NCBI GenBank assembly: GCA_016191875.1
Contig: JACPVG010000017.1
Span: 1 to 55,889 of the forward strand
Source: Chloroflexota bacterium
GTDB lineage: Bacteria; Chloroflexota; Anaerolineae; Anaerolineales; UBA11579
DNA length: 55,889 nt
Direction: 5' to 3'
Shown: in pieces, positions 6,847 to 15,886 of the stretch
Numbering within the stretch: position 1 is the stretch's first letter
Layout: each line of letters opens with the position of its first letter
Program-made: the position numbers and the translations under genes
The notes under the pieces: generated by a model
Told to the model about the DNA's origin: nothing
The model's input: the letters and a program-made list of their open reading frames with translations, nothing else
Database searches by the model: none

Positions 6847-7641
6847 TCAGGGCGCGCTGGCAGCAATGGCCGCATCCAGAGCCGCGAACAGTTCTTCCCA
6901 GCTGCTGGCCATATCCACGCGAACGCCATTGATGGCCAGGGTCGGCGTACCGAAGGACTGCCCGCTGTCGATCAGGTCCTGGTTCACGGCCCGGAAATCT
7001 TCGCCGTCCTGCTGCACCCGCTCGCGCTGGTCGTCGCTCTTCAGGCACTGGCTGAAAGCGTCGGCGTCCAGTCCGGCCTGCCCGGCCATGGCGGTCAATC
7101 TCTCATCGCTGTAACCCCCGGCCCCGGCATGCCCGGCAAAGTTGGCGTACAGCATGTCGTGCATCTCCCAGAACTTGCCCTGTTCCCCGGCGCAGTAGGC
7201 CCCTTCGGCGGCGTTGGCCGAGTCAGCACCCAGGAAGTCATTGGCTGAGCGATAGATATACTTCACCTGGCCGGTGCTGATGTATTGCTCGATCAGGATT
7301 GGCTCGATCTGCTGCCAGAATGAGGCGCAGGCGCTGCACTGGAAATCGGCGAACTCTTCAAGCACCACGGCCGCGTCCGCCGCGCCCAGCGTGTTGTCCT
7401 CTGCCAGCGGATGTTCGCGCGCCGGCGGAACCACGAAAGTCTCATCGCTGGCGGCCCCTCCTGGCGGGAAGATCAGCAGGGCGATGATTCCCACAATGAG
7501 CACGAACACGCCTACCACGACCATTCGGGTCATGTTCTTCCGGCGCCGGTGGCTGGCGCGGCGGCGCTCACGGGCTGTCACACCCTTGGGGACTATCTTC
7601 TGACCAGATTCACTCGGAATGTGGCGTTCGTCTTTAGGCAT
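6847..7641 (-). CDS. DsbA-family thioredoxin-fold protein, membrane-anchored
   Basis: The 264-residue protein begins with a cytoplasmic basic segment, a membrane helix (about 38-60), and an extracytoplasmic thioredoxin fold of the DsbA/DsbG-like type. The active site is F-A-D-F-Q-C-S-A-C (about 99-107), a CxxC pair, and the cis-Pro segment F-G-T-P-T-L-A-I-N-G is present near the end. Such proteins form or isomerise disulfides in exported proteins. The ATG at 7641 follows GGAGA; a TTG 15 bases upstream is less likely. A copy of the A-B repeat lies 20 bases upstream of this start, so it may sit in the leader. Confidence 0.9.
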   Translation of the reverse strand: MPKDERHIPSESGQKIVPKGVTARERRRASHRRRKNMTRMVVVGVFVLIVGIIALLIFPPGGAASDETFVVPPAREHPLAEDNTLGAADAAVVLEEFADFQCSACASFWQQIEPILIEQYISTGQVKYIYRSANDFLGADSANAAEGAYCAGEQGKFWEMHDMLYANFAGHAGAGGYSDERLTAMAGQAGLDADAFSQCLKSDDQRERVQQDGEDFRAVNQDLIDSGQSFGTPTLAINGVRVDMASSWEELFAALDAAIAASAP

Positions 7642-7660
7642 GGCTTCTCCACACAATTGA

Positions 7661-7796
7661 AGTAGTCCATTGAAAGTCTTTTTACAGGGAACGCCTCAAT
7701 ATCCGGCTTGTTCGCCTTTGGAAAGCCCTCGGGACTACTATTAAAAGTTGGCCGCTGTTCCTCTCCGACGGAATTCAAAACGCTTACGGCCAACTA
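7661..7796 (+). repeat. A-B two-hairpin repeat, copy 1 (complete)
   Basis: Module A runs from AGTAGTCC (7661) to GGGACTACT (about 7739). Module B runs from AGTTGGCCG (7746) to CGGCCAACTA (7796). Each module has complementary ends. The pair is about 136 bp and matches the copy at 43768-43903 almost throughout, including GAAAGT near the left end, GCTTGTTCGC in the right half of A, and TTACGGCCAACTAC at the end. It lies between the SDR gene end and the DsbA-like gene start. Confidence 0.85.
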
Positions 7797-7838
7797 CAGG
7801 GCATGCAGGCATTTTGCCACGCGGCCTCGCCCAGAAAC

Positions 7839-7854
7839 AGGGACAAATGTCCCT
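7839..7854. promoter_or_regulatory. 16-bp palindrome AGGGACA-AA-TGTCCCT
   Basis: A perfect 7-bp inverted repeat with a 2-bp centre lies in the gap between the SDR gene (ends 7895, minus) and the A-B repeat upstream of the DsbA-like gene. Size and symmetry fit an operator for a dimeric regulator, or a short terminator hairpin for the SDR transcript. No further copy was seen. Confidence 0.35.
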
Positions 7855-7894
7855 AAATACGCCTGACTTTATCCGTTTAGATGGGAAACCCGGC

Positions 7895-8614
7895 CTACGG
7901 CTCCGGCCCGCCGAACAGCGGGATGCGCGCCCCGTTGATTGTCCCCGCTTCCTCGCAGCACAGGTACAGCATGGCCGCCGCCAGTTCTTCCGGCAGCGTC
8001 CAGTTGGCGTTCTTTTCGCTGGGGGCGTTCAGGCGCTCATGTTTGGTATCGATCGTCCGCACCAACAGGATGTTGCTGGTCACGCCGCTGCCTTTCAGTT
8101 CCTGGGCCAGGGAAAGCAACAGCCCTTCCTGGGCGGCCTTGGCCGCCGCATAGGGGCTGGCGTTCCCGGCCGGGTAGCGCCCACCCGGGGACACCACCGC
8201 CATCACCCGCCCCCAGCCATTGGCGAGCAGGCGCGGCACAAAAGCCTGCGTCATGGCGAAGGTGCTCCACACGTGCTGGTGGAGCATGCTCGTCAGGTCG
8301 TCGGCGGGGGTATCCACCAGCGGCTTGCCGCCCGCCCAGCCGCCCACCAGATGCAGGTACACGTCCACCCGCCCGAATTTGGTTTGCACCGCTTCAGCGC
8401 AGGCGCGGGCGGTTTCGCCATCGCTCACATCCACGGCATACGGCAGAGCCTGGTCGGCGTTCAAACCAAGTTCGGCGGCCAGCGCCTCCAGTTTATCCAG
8501 CCCGCGCCCCAGCAGGGCCAGCCGCGCCCCTTCCCCTGCAAAGGTCCGCGCCACCACGCTGCCCAGCCCGCCGGTGGCCCCCGCCACCACGACCACGCGT
8601 CCATTTACAGACAT
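7895..8614 (-). CDS. SDR family NAD(P)-dependent oxidoreductase
   Basis: The 239-residue Rossmann-fold protein has G-A-T-G-G-L-G (about 12-18) for the cofactor and the catalytic Y-A-A-A-K (about 154-158). An S-P-G-G-R loop before it supplies the catalytic Ser region. These are the classical short-chain dehydrogenase features. The substrate is unknown. A very strong GGAGGAGG lies before the ATG. It follows the V4R gene by 22 bases on the same strand, so they are probably co-transcribed. Confidence 0.9.
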   Translation of the reverse strand: MSVNGRVVVVAGATGGLGSVVARTFAGEGARLALLGRGLDKLEALAAELGLNADQALPYAVDVSDGETARACAEAVQTKFGRVDVYLHLVGGWAGGKPLVDTPADDLTSMLHQHVWSTFAMTQAFVPRLLANGWGRVMAVVSPGGRYPAGNASPYAAAKAAQEGLLLSLAQELKGSGVTSNILLVRTIDTKHERLNAPSEKNANWTLPEELAAAMLYLCCEEAGTINGARIPLFGGPEP

Positions 8615-8636
8615 GACTGCCTCCTCCTTAACTCGC

Positions 8637-9257
8637 TCAGGCCGCGTCCGCCAATTCCTGCACCTCGAACCGGCAGGCGTCGTCGCCCTTGGCCCGGCAG
8701 TGGGTTTCCACCACCTGGTACTCCGCGCCGGTGGCCCATTTCACCGCCTCAGTCAGGCTGCCGACATACAGATGGCAGACCGGTGCATCGCTCGTGCGGC
8801 CCTCGCAGATGGCGCAGGTGCTCTCAGTGTAGACCAGCCGGCCGCCGTCCTCGGTCACTTCGGCTGCCACCGCCGGATTGCTCTTCTTGAGGGCGTCCGC
8901 CACGCTGTTGAGTACGAATTTCACCCGCTGGCGGGCTGGCAGGGCCTTGAGAGCGATGCCCGCCAGCCCCATCAGAACCGGCTGCTCGCGCACGCCATAT
9001 TGGAAGGAGGCCTTGCCGATGCGCTGCAGGAAGCCGCGCCCGCCCCGGCCGTAGAAATCTTCAATCGCCTGGTTCAGGCGGGCATACTCCACAGCCTTCA
9101 CCCCCGGCTCAAGGTCATCCGGCGGAAAACTCCCGATGAACCGTTCCAGCCCGGCGGCGCGCAGCACCGCGTTCAGTCCGTTCTCCCCCATCACCTCCTG
9201 GATGGCTTCCAGCGCCTGGCGCGCCAGCGCGTTGACTACAAACCGTTCCTCACCCAT
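8637..9257 (-). CDS. V4R (4-vinyl reductase-type) domain protein
   Basis: The 206-residue protein ends in a V4R domain (about 130-200). Cys spacing C-A-I-C, then C-H-L-Y-V-G, then E-T-H-C-R-A-K-G-D-D-A-C-R-F fits the zinc- and small-molecule-binding V4R fold, seen in bacteriochlorophyll synthesis proteins (BchJ) and in the sensory domains of aromatic-responsive activators. There is no attached output domain here, so it is probably a ligand-binding or chaperone-like partner. Strong GGAGGAG before the ATG. Confidence 0.85.
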   Translation of the reverse strand: MGEERFVVNALARQALEAIQEVMGENGLNAVLRAAGLERFIGSFPPDDLEPGVKAVEYARLNQAIEDFYGRGGRGFLQRIGKASFQYGVREQPVLMGLAGIALKALPARQRVKFVLNSVADALKKSNPAVAAEVTEDGGRLVYTESTCAICEGRTSDAPVCHLYVGSLTEAVKWATGAEYQVVETHCRAKGDDACRFEVQELADAA

Positions 9258-9359
9258 CGCTCGCTCCTCCGAATACCGATTCTGCCCATGCGGACCATCA
9301 CTCTCAGACAGCGGCCGCGGCGCTTAGCAGCGCGTGCCCGCGCCGGCTGCGCTTCTTCT

Positions 9360-10232
9360 CTACTCGAAGTCCAGTTGATAGACCGGGTACTCCTCGCGGG
9401 TGCGGCGGAAACCAGCCTTCTCGTAGAGCGCCAGAGAGACTTCGTTGTAGTCCTGCGTGTTGACCGTGATGCGGCTGAGCGGGGGATCTTCGTAATGCTG
9501 CTGAAGGTCGCGCACCAGCCTGTAGCCCACGCCGCGCCGCTGGGCGCGCGGGTGCACCGCCAGCCGCGCCAGGTGCGCCCCAAACGGGCTGTGGGTGCTG
9601 ATCTGGTAACCCAGCAGGCCCGTTTCGTCTTCGGCCACGCAAGCCACCGCAGATTGCTGGAACGCCAACTGGAGCGAGTTGAGCGAATTGCGCCAGATCT
9701 CCCCGAAGGCGGCCGAGTCCAGTTCCTGCACCGCGCCCAGGTCGCCGGCCTGCATCGGTCGGATGCGGCAGTCCCCGCGGCTAGGCGGCAGACTGTTGGC
9801 AGCGTTATCCCACACCAGCACCACCACGTTGTGGGCGTGCCGGAAGCCATCCTGTTCCAGCAGCGCCCGGAACCAATCCTGCAGCGGGATGGCCGCCGCG
9901 CAACTGGCCGGCATCTCCGCCAGCGTTTCCAGCGCCTGAGGCCATAGCAGCCGCCAGGCCAGGTCGGTCGGCTCGCGCCCGGTCACCGCAAACATGCGGA
10001 TCCAGGCCACCCCTGGTGGGTCCGGTGGGCAGGCCAGCGCCGCCAGGATGCGCTGATTCTGCTCGGCCACCAGGTAGGGCGCGAAGCCCAGCCAGTCCAG
10101 CGGCGGCCGCCAATCCAGATGGCGGTGCACCTGGGTCTCGAAGTGGAGCATATTCGCCAATTGGCTGCGGTCGCGTTCTTCCGCCGGGCGAATGGTCACC
10201 AGAGTTTCTGTCAGAGTTGGTTGTGAGTTCAA
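9360..10232 (-). CDS. GNAT N-acetyltransferase, probably two-domain
   Basis: 290 residues. The C-terminal half (about 155-290) has the GNAT acetyl-CoA loop R-L-A-V-H-P-R-A-Q-R-R-G-V-G-Y-R-L and the Y-E-K-A-G-F-R-R-T motif. The N-terminal half starts I-R-P-A-E-E-R-D and resembles a degenerate second GNAT domain. The substrate is not predictable. The start codon lies within or directly beside a partial copy of the dispersed B repeat module. It is the first of three closely spaced minus-strand genes (GNAT, V4R, SDR), with gaps of 102 and 22 bases. Confidence 0.85.
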   Translation of the reverse strand: MNSQPTLTETLVTIRPAEERDRSQLANMLHFETQVHRHLDWRPPLDWLGFAPYLVAEQNQRILAALACPPDPPGVAWIRMFAVTGREPTDLAWRLLWPQALETLAEMPASCAAAIPLQDWFRALLEQDGFRHAHNVVVLVWDNAANSLPPSRGDCRIRPMQAGDLGAVQELDSAAFGEIWRNSLNSLQLAFQQSAVACVAEDETGLLGYQISTHSPFGAHLARLAVHPRAQRRGVGYRLVRDLQQHYEDPPLSRITVNTQDYNEVSLALYEKAGFRRTREEYPVYQLDFE

Positions 10233-10276
10233 AACGGTTCTGTTCCGATGGAATTCAATACTCTTACGGCCAACCT
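10228..10276 (+). repeat. A-B repeat, copy 2 (B module, mainly 3' part)
   Basis: TCCGATGGAATTCAATACTC then TTACGGCCAAC matches the right half of module B in copy 1 (TCCGACGGAATTCAAAACGC then TTACGGCCAAC). The left end runs into the start of the GNAT gene. Confidence 0.7.
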
Positions 10277-10331
10277 GGGTCTGTCTATCCGATATATAGC
10301 ATGAACCGCCGGGCTTGGCAAGGCAGGCGCT

Positions 10332-13300
10332 TCACTCCCGCTCGCCGAGGATCTCTTCGACGAAGCATCTGACCACATCCGGGTCGAAGGACTTGCCGGA
10401 CTCTTCCTTGATGTACTTACTGGCCTGTTGGCGGGTCCAGGCCTTGCGGTATGGCCGGTCGCTGGTGAGCGCGTCCCACACGTCCACCACGGCGAAGATG
10501 CGGGCGGTGATGGGGATATCCTCTCCCTTAAGCCCGCGCGGGTAGCCGCTGCCATCCCAGCGTTCGTGGTGGCTGTAGGGGATGTCGATGGCCGGCCGCA
10601 GGTAATCGATTTCGGCCAGGAACTGGCGGGCGTAGTCGGGATGTTTCTGGATCAGGGCGCGTTCTTCGGCGGTGAGCGGCCCGGGTTTCAGCAGCACGCC
10701 GTCCGGGATCGCCATCTTGCCGATGTCGTGCAGCAGCGCGCCGCGCGTGATGTGCTGCAATTCGCCCGCCGGCATGCCGATGATCACCGCCAGGCGGGCG
10801 GTCATCTCGGTCACCCGCTGGGTGTGGCCTTCGGTCTCCTTATCGCGCAGGTCGAGCGCCTGCACCCAGCCGCGCAGGGTATTGCTGTAGGCCACTTCCA
10901 GTTCGGTCTTGGCGCGCTGCAAACCATCGAACAGTTCGGCATTGTTGACGGCGATGGCGGCCTGTTCGGCCAGGGCTTCCAGGAAGCCGACCCATTCCGC
11001 ATCCGGGGTGAACGGCTCGCGCCGGAAGATCTCCAGGACCCCTAACGCCTCGCCCTTGGCCACCAGCGGCGCGCCGAAGTAAGACGTGAACCCTTCCTTG
11101 CGGAAGAGGTCCCGCCGCACCACCTGGGGGCTGTCCACGCCCGCATGGGTTCCCATCACCAGCCTGCGGTTCAGGAAGGCATCCCCCGCCATGCCCTCGC
11201 CGGGGCGCAATTGGGTCTGCTCGATGGCCTTGGTGCGGAAGCCGCGCCCGGCGGAGTAACGCAGCGAGTCGTTCCTGAGGAGCAGCACCGCCGCGGCGTC
11301 GGCCTTGAGCTGCACTAGAACCTGGTCAAGCAGCACTTTCAGGGTCAGTTGGATGTCCAGGCTGGACGTGATGGCGATGTCGATGTCGCGCAGAGCCTGG
11401 AGCTGACCCAGGCGCTGGCGGGTCTCCTCGAACAGACGGGCGTTTTCGATGGCCAGGGCGGCCCGCTCGGCATAGATGCCCAGCACACGCTCGTCTTCGT
11501 CGTTGAAGGCGTCTTTCTCGGCGCTCTGGATGTCGATGACTCCCAGCACACGCCCGCCGGCGCTGAGCGGGATGGCAATTTCCGAGTGGGCGGCCTTCCA
11601 GTTAGGCAGATATTCCGGCACAGCGCGCACATCGCCGACGTTGACGATCTCCCCGCCCTGGATGGCGCGCGGCGCCAGGCCCTTGCCATCGATGTACAGC
11701 TTGCCTTTGCGCACTTCCTCCGCATAGGCGCCCCCCACGGCGGCCCGCACCAGTTCGCGTTCGCCCGGCTGAACCAGGATGACGCTGCAATTGGACTGGC
11801 CGAACTCCTCCAATATCGAAGTGACGATGCGCTCGGCCAGCCCCTTCACGTCCGGCGTTTCGCCCGTCAGCAGGGCTTCGGAGGCGTGGTAGAGGCGCGA
11901 GAGCTCCAGGTTGCGCAGGTCGATTTCCTCTTTGGCGCGTTCCAGTTCACCCACCTGCTGCGCCAGCTGGATGGCGGTGTGGCGCGTCTCGGCGAAGAGC
12001 GCCTCGGTGGTCTCGAACAGTTCGGCGCGCTGCAGCGCCGCGGCGGTGATGTTGCCGATGGCTTCGAGGATATGCTGGTCTTCGGCCAGGAATGGCTTGC
12101 TGCGCCCCACCCACAGCACACCCAGCACGATGCCGTGCGCTTCCAGCGGCAGGGCGGCCGCGGCCGTCATGCCTTTCCACATCTGCGGGCGGGTGAAACG
12201 CGGGTCAGGCGTTCTGTGCAGGTCATTGTTGATGTAGGTCTGGGGCTGCTGGACGAGCGCGCCCGTCACGCTTTCGCTCTCGCCAAAACGCAGACCAAGA
12301 TAGCGCTCCCACTTTCCGTTGGCATACTGGAGGACGTAATCGCCCTGCTGCCGGTCGAGCAGCACCAGCGAAGCCGCCTGGGTCTCCAGCAGGTCGGCTG
12401 CCTGCTCCAGCGTGATGGCGCTGATCTCCGGCGTGGCCTCGGCCATCCGCAGCGCCTGGCTCACCTGGGCCACCGCCTGCAGGCGGCGCTCGCGCTGGCG
12501 CTGGGCGGTCACATCACGCTTGACGGCGATGAACTGGGCAATGCGGCTCTTGCCGCTGTAGACCGGCGTGATGGTCATCTCTTCCATATACAGGCTGCCA
12601 TCCTTGCGCCGGTTGATCAGTTCGCCCTGCCAGATGGCTCCGGCCTTGATCGTCTGCCAGAGCGTTTCGTACAGTTTGGGGGGGTTCATGCCGGAGCGCA
12701 GGATGCGCGGGTTGGCGCCGATGGCCTCTTCCGGCAGGTAACCGGTCAGGCGCGTGAAAGCCGGGTTGACCCAGGTGATGGTCCCCTCCGGGTCGGTGAT
12801 CACCATCGCTTCGCCGGCGGCCTCCAGGGCCTTGGCCTGCACCCGCAACTGCTGTTCGGCCTGCACCCGGCTGGAAATGTCGAAGATGCTGCCGCGCACC
12901 ACGGCCCGTTCGCCGGGCAGGCGCACCAGGCGCACTTCGCAGAGGATGTCGCGGCCGTCCGCCCTGCGGTGTATCCACTCAAACGCCTGCGGTTCGCCGG
13001 CCAGCGCCCCAGCGATGTATTCATCCGCCGCCGCCGCCGATGGCCGGCCATCCGGCTGGGTCTCCGGGCTGACCTCCACCGGGCCAAGTTCCAGCAGCTC
13101 GGCCCGGCTCAACCCGAACAGGCGCTCGGTCTGCGGGTTGGCGTCAATGAATTTTCTCGTTTCCGTATCCAGCAGCACGATCGCATCCGCGGCGTTGTCC
13201 ACCAGAGCACGGAAGCGTTCTTCGCTTTCCTGAAGGGCGGCCTCCGCCTGTTTGCGCTGGGTGATATCGAACGCCGTGCCGAGCACGGCCGCCTGGCCGT

Positions 13301-14993
13301 CCAGGTCCACCAGCGTCCCATTGAACTCCACCCAGCGGGTCTCGCCGGCCTTGGTGAGCAGTTTTACCTCGTAGCGGGCCGGCGTGGGCGCTCCCTCCTG
13401 GCGCGCCATCCCGCGCGCTTTCACCATTTCGCGCATATCCGGATGGACCAGTTCCCAGAACTTCATCGCCAGCAGTTCTTCATTGGAATAGCCGGTGATC
13501 TCCTGCGCCTGGCGGTTGGCAAAGACCATATCCGTGCCGCGGAACATGAACGCCGCCGCCGAGATCGATTCGATCAGCGTTTCAAAACGTTCGCGGCTCT
13601 GCATCAGCCCCTTCTCGGCCAGTTTGCGTTCGGTGACGTCGTAGGCGGTGCCAAGGTAGGACCTGCGGCCCTGGTAGTCGATGACCACGGTGGTGTATTC
13701 GATCCAGCGGAAACTGCCGCCTTTGTGTTTCAAACGGGCTTCCAGCCGGCCGGGCAGGCGATCGCCGCGCCTCTGCTTCTCAGCCCGCTCGATCACCTCC
13801 TGTTCGTCGTCCGCATGCACGAGTTCGCTGTAATGGGTGTCGGCCAGTTCTTTGAACGTGTAGCCGGACATTTCCTGGGCGCGGGCGTTCGCATACAGCA
13901 GGTCATCCGTCTCAGCATCGTAAATGAACACCGCCGCCTGGATCGAATCCACCATCGCCCGGAACAGGCCCTCACTTTCCAGCCGGGCTTTCTCTGCCAG
14001 CAGGCGCGCCGTGATGTCGCTGTGCGCCACCACCACGCGGCGCGGCTGGCTGGAAAACAGCGTCACGCGCGCCGTGAACCAGTGCTCCCGCTCTGAATGT
14101 TTGAAAAGATAGGTCAGTTCAAAACTGGGCCACGTCCCGGCCAGCACCCCGCGAATGCCGGCGGCCATCTCGTGCGCCACTTCGCCGTCCGGGCCGGCAG
14201 CGGCGTCGCACACCGCCAGGTAATTGGCGCCGACCCCCGCGCCTTCCGGGCGCGCCCTGTGCGCCTGGTCGAAGTCCATCCAGGCCCGGTTGACCGCCAG
14301 GATGCTGCCATCCTCGGCCAGCACGGCCAGGTGGGCGTCCAGGGCATCCAGCGTGCCCTGAGCAAAGACCTGCGAAGCGCGCAGTTCGGCGATCAGGTCG
14401 GCGTTGCGCAGCGCCACCGCCAGATGATTGGCAAAGGCCTGGATGACCGGGACGGTCCGTTCGCTGAATCCCGACCCGGTGACGTTGAGGATGCCAATTG
14501 CCCGACCCTCCATGAAGATGGGCGCGAACACCCCCGGGGCGCGACCCAGCAGATCCAGGATCTTCTTGGAGTACCGCCGGGCCTTTTCCGGCAGCAAAGC
14601 CCTGGCGACCTCCTCCGAATCAGCGATGAACATCGGCATCCCGGTTGCCAGCACGTCCTTGAAGACGTACGCCTGGTCCGGGCTGAATTTGTGGCCGCGC
14701 ACTTTGAGCCGCGTCAGCTTCTCCAGCGACGCGATCAGTTTGTTGTCCAACGCCGCGCTCACGAGTTCCAGGGTTTCCCCGCGCTCATCCAGCAGGTGGA
14801 TGCCGCCGCCCAGCCCCAGGCCGCGCAGTTCATCCACGAACGCCTCAAAGACCTCCTGGCGCGAATGTACCGCCCGTTGGAGCCGGGCGGCGGCGGCGTT
14901 CATCGCCTGCATTAACTCGGCCGAAGGATCGAGAGCATCCGCCGGCATGTGTTCTGCCAATGGAACCTTCCTATTTTCAGCCGCCGGGAGCAT
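10332..14993 (-). CDS. Giant GAF/PAS sensor with C-terminal HD-GYP domain
   Basis: 1553 residues, soluble, no membrane helix seen. Rough order: GAF (35-200), five PAS domains with PAC-type ends (205-850; repeated D-I-T-x-R-x-x-A-E linkers), GAF (860-1010), a coiled-coil, GAF (1050-1200), GAF (1215-1365), HD-GYP (1385-1553). The HD-GYP domain has G-A-L-L-H-D-I-G-K, H-H-E-R-W-D-G-S-G-Y-P-R-G and D-V-W-D-A-L-T-S-D-R-P-Y, all residues needed for a cyclic-di-GMP phosphodiesterase. It should integrate several ligand or redox signals into c-di-GMP turnover. The start is uncertain: ATG at 14948 is an alternative. Confidence 0.9.
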   Translation of the reverse strand: MLPAAENRKVPLAEHMPADALDPSAELMQAMNAAAARLQRAVHSRQEVFEAFVDELRGLGLGGGIHLLDERGETLELVSAALDNKLIASLEKLTRLKVRGHKFSPDQAYVFKDVLATGMPMFIADSEEVARALLPEKARRYSKKILDLLGRAPGVFAPIFMEGRAIGILNVTGSGFSERTVPVIQAFANHLAVALRNADLIAELRASQVFAQGTLDALDAHLAVLAEDGSILAVNRAWMDFDQAHRARPEGAGVGANYLAVCDAAAGPDGEVAHEMAAGIRGVLAGTWPSFELTYLFKHSEREHWFTARVTLFSSQPRRVVVAHSDITARLLAEKARLESEGLFRAMVDSIQAAVFIYDAETDDLLYANARAQEMSGYTFKELADTHYSELVHADDEQEVIERAEKQRRGDRLPGRLEARLKHKGGSFRWIEYTTVVIDYQGRRSYLGTAYDVTERKLAEKGLMQSRERFETLIESISAAAFMFRGTDMVFANRQAQEITGYSNEELLAMKFWELVHPDMREMVKARGMARQEGAPTPARYEVKLLTKAGETRWVEFNGTLVDLDGQAAVLGTAFDITQRKQAEAALQESEERFRALVDNAADAIVLLDTETRKFIDANPQTERLFGLSRAELLELGPVEVSPETQPDGRPSAAAADEYIAGALAGEPQAFEWIHRRADGRDILCEVRLVRLPGERAVVRGSIFDISSRVQAEQQLRVQAKALEAAGEAMVITDPEGTITWVNPAFTRLTGYLPEEAIGANPRILRSGMNPPKLYETLWQTIKAGAIWQGELINRRKDGSLYMEEMTITPVYSGKSRIAQFIAVKRDVTAQRQRERRLQAVAQVSQALRMAEATPEISAITLEQAADLLETQAASLVLLDRQQGDYVLQYANGKWERYLGLRFGESESVTGALVQQPQTYINNDLHRTPDPRFTRPQMWKGMTAAAALPLEAHGIVLGVLWVGRSKPFLAEDQHILEAIGNITAAALQRAELFETTEALFAETRHTAIQLAQQVGELERAKEEIDLRNLELSRLYHASEALLTGETPDVKGLAERIVTSILEEFGQSNCSVILVQPGERELVRAAVGGAYAEEVRKGKLYIDGKGLAPRAIQGGEIVNVGDVRAVPEYLPNWKAAHSEIAIPLSAGGRVLGVIDIQSAEKDAFNDEDERVLGIYAERAALAIENARLFEETRQRLGQLQALRDIDIAITSSLDIQLTLKVLLDQVLVQLKADAAAVLLLRNDSLRYSAGRGFRTKAIEQTQLRPGEGMAGDAFLNRRLVMGTHAGVDSPQVVRRDLFRKEGFTSYFGAPLVAKGEALGVLEIFRREPFTPDAEWVGFLEALAEQAAIAVNNAELFDGLQRAKTELEVAYSNTLRGWVQALDLRDKETEGHTQRVTEMTARLAVIIGMPAGELQHITRGALLHDIGKMAIPDGVLLKPGPLTAEERALIQKHPDYARQFLAEIDYLRPAIDIPYSHHERWDGSGYPRGLKGEDIPITARIFAVVDVWDALTSDRPYRKAWTRQQASKYIKEESGKSFDPDVVRCFVEEILGERE

Positions 14994-15134
14994 TCAGCGG
15001 CCGCCAAAAGGTACGCAGCCAGTACATTGTTTCGGGGAATGGGCTGGCTGCAACAGGGCAACACAGGTTATCGCGAGCCGTTAGCAGCCTTGCAACACTG
15101 CAAACTTGGGCGCGCCCGAAGTGCCGCCAGCCTC

Positions 15135-15140
15135 ATTATA
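15135..15140 (-). promoter_or_regulatory. -10 element upstream of the HD-GYP gene
   Basis: TATAAT on the minus strand, 142 bases before the HD-GYP start. A small perfect hairpin (GGCGC-TGGA-GCGCC, 15141-15154) lies just upstream of it. No good -35 is seen at normal spacing. The rest of the 242-base gap holds one long hairpin (GCAGCCAGTAC with a GGCTGGCTGC partner, about 15015-15051) and no gene. Confidence 0.4.
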
Positions 15141-15235
15141 GGCGCTGGAGCGCCCTGCAGTGCCGACAATCGTACTGTCTCTGGTTAAGAGGTGGATGAA
15201 TGTCTTGACCAAGGCTGTTCTGGGTTGGCCGCCGG

Positions 15236-15781
15236 TCAGCCGAGGTTGAAGAAACGGCACGGCAGTTCGAGGAGTTTCTTCAACAGGCGCTGGAGCAGGC
15301 TGGGCTGCTCCAGCCCCTCGATGCCGGCCTGCATGCTCGCCAGCGCCTCCAGCTGCCGCCCGCCGCGCAGTTGCAGCGCCGAAAGGGCCTTCAGCACCTC
15401 GGCGCGCAGTTCCAGTTCTCCCAGTTCCTTCAACAGATCGGCGCTCTGCACGTACGCCTGCTCGGCTTCCGCCAGCCGGCCCAGGCCCTCCAACGCGGCG
15501 GCGCGGTTGCCCCAGGCCATGGCCTGCTTCAACCGGTCGCCGGCCTGCTCGAACACCTGGGGGGTGCCCTCCACGGCCGCCAGGGCCGCGGCCGCGTCGC
15601 CGGCCTGCACGAGCGCCACGCTGCGGTTGTTTGCCATCTCCGCCGCCAGAACGGGCTGACCCTCGGCGCGGTAGGCGCCCTCGGCCTGTTCAAAGGCTTC
15701 GGCCGCCGGGCGGTATTCGCCTTGCTCATACTTGTGCTTTGCTTGCCGGGCCAGTTCTTCTGACTGCATGGGGGTCATCAT
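15236..15781 (-). CDS. TPR-repeat protein
   Basis: A soluble, Ala/Leu/Glu-rich protein of 181 residues made of about four 34-40-residue helix pairs (A-x-x-x-Y-E-Q-G-E-Y-R-P-A-A-E-A-F, then A-W-G-N-R-A-A-A-L-E-G-L-G-R, etc.), the TPR consensus. It is probably a protein-binding scaffold; the partner is unknown. Two adjacent ATGs (15781, 15778) could start it. It lies between the XRE regulator and the HD-GYP gene on the same strand, but gaps of over 100 bases on both sides argue against tight coupling. Confidence 0.85.
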   Translation of the reverse strand: MMTPMQSEELARQAKHKYEQGEYRPAAEAFEQAEGAYRAEGQPVLAAEMANNRSVALVQAGDAAAALAAVEGTPQVFEQAGDRLKQAMAWGNRAAALEGLGRLAEAEQAYVQSADLLKELGELELRAEVLKALSALQLRGGRQLEALASMQAGIEGLEQPSLLQRLLKKLLELPCRFFNLG

Positions 15782-15886
15782 CTCCGAAGGTCAGCGGTGT
15801 GCTGCGTGTTGCGTGAAAAATCTGCCTGATACGCGCCTGCCTGCTTCCCTGTCTTCCCTCTTTCACGTTTTCGCGTCTTCGCGCGC

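Noticed and set aside
11349..14096. 915-codon open frame on the plus strand
   Set aside because: Antisense shadow of the HD-GYP gene in high-GC DNA; the product is Arg/His/Gly/Gln-rich without domains, while the minus strand encodes clear GAF and PAS domains.
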